56,400 bases of DNA from positions 1-56,400 of the forward strand of contig JAVBQY010000013.1 in the NCBI GenBank assembly GCA_031548545.1, in the 5' to 3' direction. The notes below the pieces were generated by a model. It ran no database searches. It saw nothing but the letters and a program-made list of their open reading frames with translations, and was not told the DNA's origin. Positions 49,900 to 56,400 of this stretch are shown here, one piece after another. A program made the position numbers and the translations under genes. The stretch's first letter is position 1. Each line of letters begins with the position of its first letter. The stretch comes from UBA932 sp031548545 (GTDB taxonomy: Bacteria; Bacteroidota; Bacteroidia; Bacteroidales; UBA932).

Positions 49900-50864
49900 T
49901 TCTTCTCCATTTTTAGGTATTCGTAATAATTATTTAGCATGTGACTTTGAAATGCTGACGTGGTATTTTTCCACGTTCTATGTCGAAATTGAAGTTCGTA
50001 AGCTTTGTGATGGGTAGCATCTTTATCTGAGTAGTTTAAAGGATATCCATGTCCTTTAAATTCATGTATCATTAAATTTTGTATATTAGAAATTGTATTT
50101 AACTTCCATAATTCATTTCCGTTTATTGTCACCTTCGATGTGTTGTTCGGCAATGTTTCTTCACTTGCAAAACCAACCATATTGGGATCATTATACCCTG
50201 CAGGATTACCTTTAGAAGTATATCTGCCTGTATATACCGAAACTTTCTCATTATACAAGTTATTTACATCTAAATCCCCCATTTTCGAAATAATATCTGT
50301 AAACACATTAGAAATAGCTTCAGCAGATAGATTTGCTCTATCGATGGTCGTACTATTCTGTTCTAAGTCGTTTATTAATGACAAATCAGATTGTTTAAAA
50401 CCACCTAATGTTGCCCCATGGTTTTCTTGAATTTGATTCCAAGCATCCTGCTTAATAATTTGCAAATAATCCGTCGTTTTCATATCCGTATAAAGATATA
50501 CACCATGCTCATTATAATAGTCATCAAAAAACATTCCTGTCGGATCCGTATATTTCACCGGATTCCCTGCACAATAGGAGTATGGCGTTATCCACGGATA
50601 CTTCGCTGCCAGCGGATCTATTCCGCCAAAACCAATTCCGCTGAGCGCATTCAACCGCCACCTGGCCCCATTGTCTACATATCCCAGTTCAAAGTCCGGG
50701 ATCGTCTCCTTGCCGGTGTGCTTATAGCGGTTGGCACCCGCTGCAGCGCCGCCGCTGCTCAAACTTCCAATCAACGCCCCAAAGGGATAGAAGGCATTCT
50801 CCTGTACCACGCTATTTCCTGCCGCTCGCACACTACCCAGAAGCTCTTCTAAATGGTACTCCAT
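49896..50864 (-). CDS. Orphan Rhs core fragment with a distinct toxin tip (orphan 1)
   Basis: The ATG at 50864 is internal to the Rhs core (MEYHLEELLGSVRAAGNS corresponds to the EYHLKDHLGSVRVAF of the full gene), so the gene has lost its N-terminal part. It keeps the end of the core (DPLAAKYPWITPYSYCAGNP, YTDPTGM) and then carries a tip of about 210 residues. The tip contains NLMIHEFKGHGYPLNYSDKD with H267-E268 and H272, a possible metal site (HExxxH). The core is more diverged than in the other two copies. It needs recombination with a full-length Rhs to be delivered. Confidence 0.75.
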   Translation of the reverse strand: MEYHLEELLGSVRAAGNSVVQENAFYPFGALIGSLSSGGAAAGANRYKHTGKETIPDFELGYVDNGARWRLNALSGIGFGGIDPLAAKYPWITPYSYCAGNPVKYTDPTGMFFDDYYNEHGVYLYTDMKTTDYLQIIKQDAWNQIQENHGATLGGFKQSDLSLINDLEQNSTTIDRANLSAEAISNVFTDIISKMGDLDVNNLYNEKVSVYTGRYTSKGNPAGYNDPNMVGFASEETLPNNTSKVTINGNELWKLNTISNIQNLMIHEFKGHGYPLNYSDKDATHHKAYELQFRHRTWKNTTSAFQSHMLNNYYEYLKMEKK

Positions 50865-50882
50865 CAAAAAATGTAGAAATTT

Positions 50883-51482
50883 TTATTTGTAAATCTTTTC
50901 AAAAAGATATTTAACAATCTTATCATGATCTCCGTTAACAGCTAAGGCGAATGGATAATTCCCTTTTTTTGTTTTTATATGTAAGAGCGCATTCTTTTCT
51001 ACTAATTTTACAACCATCTCTTCATATCCTAAAAAGCATGCATCATGTATAGGCGCAACACCCTCATAATCTACTAAATTAATATCTGCATTTAAGTTTA
51101 ATAGAATATCAAAAATATCATATTTTTCCAATAATACAGATAGTTGCAATGGTGTAACCCCATCTTTAGTCTGAAAATTTATAAATTTTAGCACCTCCGG
51201 TTTCCGATTCAAGACATTGATTAATCGATCTGATAAACCAGAGTAAATTATACTGTGAATAACACCTTCACATTCATCATTAATTAAGGTCACATCAGCT
51301 CCATTATCAAGAAAAAAAGTATATGCGTCACTCCCCTTGTCACTGAGGGCATACAAAAGTAAAGTATCATTATCTTCATCCAAAAAACGGTGATCAATAT
51401 TATATGAATTTATATGCTCTTTTAAAAAGTCGATATTATTACACGCTATTGCATCTTTCAAACGATCTTCAAAATTATCCAT
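50883..51482 (-). CDS. Ankyrin-repeat protein, candidate immunity protein of Rhs orphan 2
   Basis: The 199-residue protein consists of about five ankyrin repeats (DGVTPLQLSVLLEKYDIFDI, LVDYEGVAPIHDACFLGYEE, KKGNYPFALAVNGDHDKIVK). Ankyrin proteins are a known class of immunity proteins in polymorphic toxin loci. It starts 6 bases after the toxin tip of orphan 2 and has no signal peptide, so it would act in the cytoplasm. AT-rich. Confidence 0.7.
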   Translation of the reverse strand: MDNFEDRLKDAIACNNIDFLKEHINSYNIDHRFLDEDNDTLLLYALSDKGSDAYTFFLDNGADVTLINDECEGVIHSIIYSGLSDRLINVLNRKPEVLKFINFQTKDGVTPLQLSVLLEKYDIFDILLNLNADINLVDYEGVAPIHDACFLGYEEMVVKLVEKNALLHIKTKKGNYPFALAVNGDHDKIVKYLFEKIYK

Positions 51483-51488
51483 AATATA

Positions 51489-52984
51489 TTATTTGTTTAT
51501 TTTATAATCTTCGTCTATCTGCTTTTTTGTTCTATCAGGTGCTCCTTTTTCTTTAGCATCATGAGCCCTTCTTCTTGCACCAGGACCCTCTGCTTTTTCT
51601 AATTCTGAAGCCCTCCATTTAGCCCTTTGCTCTGATGCTGGCTGATTTTCTTTCTCAGCCTTTCCTTTTTCTCGGGCTTCTCTTTTTGGATTAGTCTTTT
51701 TTTCAGATTTAACCTCAGAATTATTATTTTCATAATTATTCCCACTTCCCAGATTTTTAACAGCATTCGTTGCCATATAAGCCCCTTCCGCTGTTACCAA
51801 TGCACCTACGGCACTCCCGACAAGACTCACCCCTCCTGTTGCCGGTGCAGCAACTAATCCTCCACCAACCATCGTTGAACCTTGCGCCGCAGTCACGGCT
51901 CCTATCCCAATACTGGTGATATCTGCGCCTGTTAATGAATTATTATAGTCAGAAGCATTATTCGGAACATATGAGGAACGAAAATTACTGCCTGTAATAT
52001 TATCTATTATACCATACGCCCATCCAACTACTTTGTCCCAGATATCTTTTCCATCCGGATCCGTATACCGCATCGGATTGTTATTCCACAATGCATAGGC
52101 ACTAACATGATGATACTTTCCGGCCAGCGGATCAATCTGTAAAGAACGCAGTATCCATGAATCAAAAGTCCTGGCGCCATAATCATACTTGTTCCACCCG
52201 AAATCACTAATGTATTCTTTACTCTCGCGCTTGTAGCGATTGGTGCTTAGCGATACATTATAGGACAGATAATCAATAGGTGATCCACTTGGGTAAAACG
52301 CATTCTCCTGTACCACGCTATTTCCTGCCGCCCCGGCCTCAAAGGCCACCCGCACGCTGCCCAGATGGTCTTTCAAATGGTACTCCAACACAAAGTTAGC
52401 ATTTTTGTTCAATATACGGCCCTCGGGGAAGAGAATATATTCGAGTTCCAGGTTTTTGTCAAAGACCAAGTTGCCGTTGTAGGTCTTGGTACCGTCCAGC
52501 AGTTCGTTCTGCTCATTGCGCGACACGGTGGAGAGCTTGCGGCCGTCGGCGGCATAGCTGTTGAAGAGTTTGCGCCCGCCGGTCAGGGTGACGGTGGAGG
52601 GCAGGTTGAGCAGGTTGTAGGCGATTTGCGTGGCCCCTTCTTTGGTGATGTTGCCGTTGGCGTCATAGCTGTAGGCCGAAGCGCCCAAGGGGTAGCCCTG
52701 GGCCGTGGCCTTGTCGGTGATCTGTTGCACCTGGTTGCCGATATAGGTGTAGCTCAGGTTATCGATCACCCCGCTGCCGTCGTAGCGTTTCAGGGCGGTG
52801 ATGTTGCTGTTTTTGTCGTAGGTCAGCTGCTCGGTAAAGGCATTGCCCCATTGCAGGTTGGCGGGGGCGTATTGGGTGCTGCGCAGCCGGTCCAGCCCAT
52901 CATAGCCGAAGCCGTAGTAGTGGGTTCCCTTATTGGGCGTCTGCCAGCGCAGGGCCGCAATGTTGCCGTTGAACCGGGGCGTGA
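51489..52984 (-). pseudogene. Displaced Rhs core-tip cassette (orphan 2), no start
   Basis: From 52984 to 52056 the sequence matches, base for base in length (929), the Rhs core of the full gene (55058-54130). The match breaks sharply at 52984/52985, in front of which is unrelated AT-rich DNA. The frame is open but has no proper start; the longest ORF would begin at an internal GTG (52769). After YTDPDGKD comes a tip of about 185 residues: a hydrophobic glycine/alanine segment, then a basic C-terminus with PNKRE-type repeats, KWRASELEKAEGPGARRRAH and DRTKKQIDEDYKINK. The toxin activity is not recognised. Likely a silent tip reservoir. Confidence 0.8.
52056..52984. repeat. 929-base direct repeat of Rhs core, copy A
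   Basis: This block and 54130-55058 start at CGGATCCGTATACCGCATCG and end at GGGCGTGA, have exactly the same length, and differ by only scattered bases on visual comparison. They are the core-encoding part of orphan 2 and of the full-length Rhs gene. Confidence 0.85.
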
Positions 52985-53099
52985 TACTGACCCAATTTAT
53001 GATTAAATTTGCAGAGAATTAAACGATGAAAAATCACATCGCAAAAATACCCGTTTACACAAAATTTTTCACAGGCTTAAAGGGGATACAATAAAATTA

Positions 53100-53567
53100 C
53101 TATTTCGCTCTGTAAATTTCTAGTTCAATAAAATTCTCTCCATCTTCTTCATAGTAATCCAGCACAATCTCTTCTACCCCATCAACACGCGTAAATATAA
53201 TAATTCCAGCATGTTCGTCATAAAATGAAAAATCCCAATTAAAACAATGAAGCGAAGGAATTTTCATTAATCCACAATCTAGTGAATAACTCAAATACAT
53301 CATATAAGGCGCATTCCAATTGGAAATTTCTTCCATCAATATTGCCTTTTGTGTTTGCTTATCGCAAAACTTGAATACTTGTTTGTAATCGGGAACTTGT
53401 CCTTTGGCGCGTGATGTTTGACTAATAAACTTATCTGTATCAACAATCGATAAGAGATCTTCTTTTTTTACTTCCTTTTTAAGCAATTTGTTTAATTCTA
53501 CAAGATACTTAGCCATGTAGTTGCAATTACCAAAAAGTCTTCTTCTTTTTTGCTCTAATGTTTCCAT
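53100..53567 (-). CDS. Candidate immunity protein of the full-length Rhs
   Basis: The 155-residue protein starts METLEQKRRRLFGN at 53567, 4 bases after the Rhs stop; an earlier ATG lies inside the Rhs gene and is rejected. The first half is basic and helical, the second strongly acidic (VDGVEEIVLDYYEEDGENFI), as in many nuclease immunity proteins that mimic nucleic acid. No family recognised. AT-rich, unlike the Rhs core. Confidence 0.65.
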   Translation of the reverse strand: METLEQKRRRLFGNCNYMAKYLVELNKLLKKEVKKEDLLSIVDTDKFISQTSRAKGQVPDYKQVFKFCDKQTQKAILMEEISNWNAPYMMYLSYSLDCGLMKIPSLHCFNWDFSFYDEHAGIIIFTRVDGVEEIVLDYYEEDGENFIELEIYRAK

Positions 53568-53571
53568 AAAA

Positions 53572-56400
53572 TTAGTAATTAACCTTGCTTTTATCATTGT
53601 CTAATCGTGCCCTTCCATATGGATTTATTTTAGGATTCCCTTCTTTATCAGTTTTTACTTTTCCAGCCTCCCAGTGTGGTTGATCTTTATGGCTTCTGTC
53701 TTTTGTCTGTTGCTGAACAGACTTCGTCTGAGTTCCACCTTTTTCTTTAGGTACATCATAAGAATATTCTCTTCCCGATTCATTCTTAGACTGAGACTTT
53801 GGCTGCTGACTTGTCGGTATTCCTTCATCCCTCATAGCTTCACGTCTAGCAGCTCTGGATGTTCCTGCTGTTTTCTCTGCAGCCTTCGCCCCATCTACAG
53901 CCTTATCCACTGCCTTTGTTGCATCAACCGCCTTATCCGCTACTTTAACAACTTTACTTGCTCCCGCAGGAACATACGGTATCAACATTGCTCCTGCATC
54001 CAAGCCCAAATCAGCCCAATTGGATTTTGCCGCTTCATGATCTCCTTGTATATGATTTGTAACAGCAGCCCCAATATCATACAGCACATTCGCAATATCC
54101 CAAAATGTTTCTATTGGAAATTTCCCTGTCGGATCCGTATACCGCATCGGATTGTTATTCCACAATGCATAGGCACTAACATGATGATACTTGCCGGCCA
54201 GCGGATCAATCTGTAAAGAACGCAGTATCCATGAGTCAAAGGTCCTGGCGCCATAATCATACTTATTCCACCCGAAATCACTAATGTATTCTTTACTCTC
54301 GCGCTTGTAGCGATTGGTGCTTAGCGATACATTATAGGACAGATAATCAATAGGTGATCCGCTTGGGTAAAACGCATTCTCCTGTACTACGCTATTTCCT
54401 GCCGCTCCAGCCTCAAAGGCCACCCACACGCTGCCCAGATGGTCTTTCAAATGGTACTCCAACACAAAGTTAGCATTTTTGTTCAATATACGGCCCTCGG
54501 GGAAGAGAATATATTCCAGTTCCCGGTTTTTGTCAAAAACTAAGTTGCCGTTGTAGGTCTTGCTACCGTCCAGCAGTTCATTCTGCTCATTGCGCGCCAC
54601 GGTGGAGAGCTTGCGGCCGTCGGCGGCATAGCTGTTGAAAAGTTTGCGCCCGCCGGTCAGGGTGACGGTGGAGGGCAGGTTGAGCAGGTTGTAGGCGATT
54701 TGTGTGGACCCTTCTTTGGTGATGTTGCCGTTGGCGTCATAGCTGTAGGAGGAGGCGCCTAAGGGGTAGCCCTGGGCCGTGGCCTTGTCGGTGATTTGTT
54801 GCACCTGGTTGCCAAGGTAGGTGTAGCTCAGGTTATCGATCACCCCGCTGCCGTCATAGCGTTTCAGGGCGGTGATGTTGCTGTTTTTGTCATAGCTTAG
54901 CTGCTCGGTGAAGGCATTGCCCCATTGCAGGTTGGCGGGGGCGTATTGGGTGCTGCGCAGCCGGTCCAGCCCATCATAGCCGAAGCGGTAGTAGTGGGTT
55001 CCCTTATTGGGCGTCTGCCAGCGCAGGGCCGCAATGTTGCCGTTGAACTGGGGCGTGACGCCCTGCGGCGGCGCCTCGTAATACAGGTTCTCGGCGAACA
55101 GGGGGCTGCTGATACTGCCGAGCCAGCCCTGGATGTTGTAGGCGTAGGTGATGGCCTCGGCTCCGCCGTGCAGGGTCTTTTTACTGACCCGCAGCAGCTC
55201 GTCATACTGGGTCTGGGAGATTTTTACCGCGGGCTGGTCATTGAGTTGCAGGCTCACGGCAATGGGGCGTTTGACGGCGTCGTACTCAAAGGTGTACATC
55301 AGGCTCAGGCTGTCTTTCTGGCCGTTATCCTTGACCCAGCTGCTTTGCTGTAAGCTCTGCAAAGGGTTGCCGCGGAAGTCGTATTGGGTGCTTAGCCGGT
55401 CAGTGCCGCCTAAGTGGTTGGAGGAGACGGTCTGCACTATGCGGCCGTAGTCGTCATAGTAATAGATGGTATAGCAAACATCATACGATCCGCCGGCCAA
55501 TTCGTAATCCCCGTTCATGGTGATACGCCCTTTATTATGTTGAGTGTGGGTAGCAACCAACTCATTTTGCTGAAAACCGGGCGTGAAGTCAGAGGTTGGA
55601 TAAATGATGAACCATAAAGGATTTATAACAGGATAAGTATCGTACCAGGTTTCTTTTAAATAATCTTTACTCACGAAGTAGATATACTGTCCAGCATCGA
55701 CTTTGTTTTGAAGGTCGGTACGGGTATAGCTACGAAAAGGTTCAGGAGTACGGACGCTGGAACTTATTTCCCGGTTAAGATGATCGTACTCGTATTCGGT
55801 CCATTCTCCTTTGTTCCGCTGCTTGCCATCTTGTCTGTAAACCAGCCGATCACGGTCATCATAAACATTATGCACCCAATCTGCCCCGGGTACCGTGCTC
55901 TCAATCAGCCGGCGACGGGTATCATAATTGTAATAGAAGCAATTCCCCTCATCCTGGACACTTGCAGCATTAGGCATGACGATGGCCCGCTGCAACCCCA
56001 GGGCATCATACACATAACGGGTTTGGATCCATCGATTAGTACTATCCTGCGCTTCAAGCATAATCACCTGCCCGAGCTTGTCGGTATACTCGCGGCGGAG
56101 ATGGCCGTTGGCATCGGTGGTTTCTTTCACAAACAGGCTACCCACAGGGTAGCTTATAGCGGTAAAGCTGTTGGCGCCCTGACAACGCCAGGAGGCTACC
56201 GCTTCCCGGTTCCCACCGTAAGTGTATTGTAGCAGATGGTCGGCCCAGCCGGAGCCGGGCATCACTTCGGCGGCTATCCTGTCCAAGGGATTGTCTTCAT
56301 AGCGGATCTCCGTAAAGGCGCGGGAAGCATCACTGCCATAAAGGCTATTGGCCGCTGCGGCATAATCGTTTGGAGAGACATACTTGCCGTCATTGCCTGA
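53572..56400 (-). CDS. Rhs/YD-repeat polymorphic toxin, N-terminus beyond the window
   Basis: The frame is open through the window edge (a TTG at 56286 is internal, not the start), so at least 942 residues are seen. It contains many YD repeats (TRYVYDALGLQRAIVMP, YEYDHLNREI, YSYDANGNITKEG), the Rhs core (EYHLKDHLGSVWVAF, SWILRSLQIDPLAGKYH, NPMRYTDPTGK), then a tip of about 185 residues. The tip has a hydrophobic pretoxin part and a C-terminus with AARREAMRDEGIPTSQQPKS, YSYDVPKEKGGTQTKSVQQQ and HKDQPHWEAGKVK, ending DKSKVNY, a conserved C-terminal toxin module of unnamed activity to me. Followed by its immunity gene. Confidence 0.88.
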   Translation of the reverse strand, partial: SGNDGKYVSPNDYAAAANSLYGSDASRAFTEIRYEDNPLDRIAAEVMPGSGWADHLLQYTYGGNREAVASWRCQGANSFTAISYPVGSLFVKETTDANGHLRREYTDKLGQVIMLEAQDSTNRWIQTRYVYDALGLQRAIVMPNAASVQDEGNCFYYNYDTRRRLIESTVPGADWVHNVYDDRDRLVYRQDGKQRNKGEWTEYEYDHLNREISSSVRTPEPFRSYTRTDLQNKVDAGQYIYFVSKDYLKETWYDTYPVINPLWFIIYPTSDFTPGFQQNELVATHTQHNKGRITMNGDYELAGGSYDVCYTIYYYDDYGRIVQTVSSNHLGGTDRLSTQYDFRGNPLQSLQQSSWVKDNGQKDSLSLMYTFEYDAVKRPIAVSLQLNDQPAVKISQTQYDELLRVSKKTLHGGAEAITYAYNIQGWLGSISSPLFAENLYYEAPPQGVTPQFNGNIAALRWQTPNKGTHYYRFGYDGLDRLRSTQYAPANLQWGNAFTEQLSYDKNSNITALKRYDGSGVIDNLSYTYLGNQVQQITDKATAQGYPLGASSYSYDANGNITKEGSTQIAYNLLNLPSTVTLTGGRKLFNSYAADGRKLSTVARNEQNELLDGSKTYNGNLVFDKNRELEYILFPEGRILNKNANFVLEYHLKDHLGSVWVAFEAGAAGNSVVQENAFYPSGSPIDYLSYNVSLSTNRYKRESKEYISDFGWNKYDYGARTFDSWILRSLQIDPLAGKYHHVSAYALWNNNPMRYTDPTGKFPIETFWDIANVLYDIGAAVTNHIQGDHEAAKSNWADLGLDAGAMLIPYVPAGASKVVKVADKAVDATKAVDKAVDGAKAAEKTAGTSRAARREAMRDEGIPTSQQPKSQSKNESGREYSYDVPKEKGGTQTKSVQQQTKDRSHKDQPHWEAGKVKTDKEGNPKINPYGRARLDNDKSKVNY
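54130..55058. repeat. 929-base direct repeat of Rhs core, copy B
   Basis: This is the full-length gene's copy of the 929-base block at 52056-52984. A cross-over between the two would replace the tip and immunity gene at 53100-54129 by those of orphan 2. Confidence 0.85.

Noticed and set aside
49151..56400. Rhs core repeats as an insertion sequence
   Set aside because: No transposase, terminal inverted repeats or target duplications are visible; the repeats are explained by shared Rhs core.

Overview
The window is a chromosomal segment of a member of the Bacteroidota, probably close to Bacteroidales or Chitinophagales. I infer this from the recurrent Bacteroidota promoter (TTTG, about 19 bases, then TAnnTTTG), which sits correctly ahead of many genes, and from family content: a Fibrobacter-type major paralogous domain, YfhO, DUF4254, DUF4846, bactofilin, HipBST, and Rhs proteins with type-specific tips. 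No rRNA, tRNA, CRISPR array or transposase was recognised. Moderately GC-rich housekeeping DNA is interrupted by clearly AT-rich islands at about 2250-3130, 8150-8700, 11820-15670, 23640-25300, 38700-40290 and 49150-53600. These islands hold nearly all the defence, toxin or orphan genes.

Layout. 1-2055 is the end of a large surface protein. 2317-3100 is a PadR-type regulator plus membrane protein under a palindromic operator. 3167-7859 (minus) holds a BamA-like outer-membrane protein, AqpZ, Kbl, an S1/P1 nuclease and PepE. 7987-8696 is a small protein paired with a frameshifted GNAT (toxin-antitoxin-like). 8736-11802 is a kinase-RapZ fusion, a MurU-like nucleotidyltransferase, a HAD phosphatase and YidD. 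11895-15671 is a three-gene AT-rich operon (ATPase, TOPRIM-like nuclease, DUF262 protein) that looks like an antiphage system. 15679-23638 is an operon with an S41 protease, YfhO, membrane glycosyltransferase-like proteins and a sialyltransferase-like enzyme. 23791-25251 is a RhuM island.

25363-38192 is a surface-polysaccharide locus. It has a complete pseudaminic acid pathway (PseB, PseC, PseF, a PseG-PseH fusion, PseI), glycosyltransferases, a Wzx-like flippase, and a CDP-sugar branch (RfbF, RfbG, an RmlC-like epimerase, a reductase and an IspD-like cytidylyltransferase). The sialyltransferase-like protein at 22604-23638 is a reasonable candidate for adding pseudaminic acid. 38309-40203 holds a bactofilin and a HipB-HipS-HipT module with two palindromic operators. 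40297-46071 is a conserved block: DUF4846, U32, GT9, DUF4254, polyprenyl synthase, and divergent RsgA. 46160-49150 encodes a very large exported protein with HExxH and propeller-like features.

The right end (49224-56400, minus) is an Rhs polymorphic-toxin array. A full-length Rhs gene (cut by the window edge) and its immunity gene are followed by two displaced orphan core-tip cassettes, each with its own immunity-like gene, and then by a fragment of Rhs core.

The features most worth a second look are the ATPase-TOPRIM-DUF262 operon, the Rhs tip array with 929-base repeats, the HipBST operator pair, and a 28-base tandem heptamer element found at four loci, three of them inside hydrophobic protein segments.
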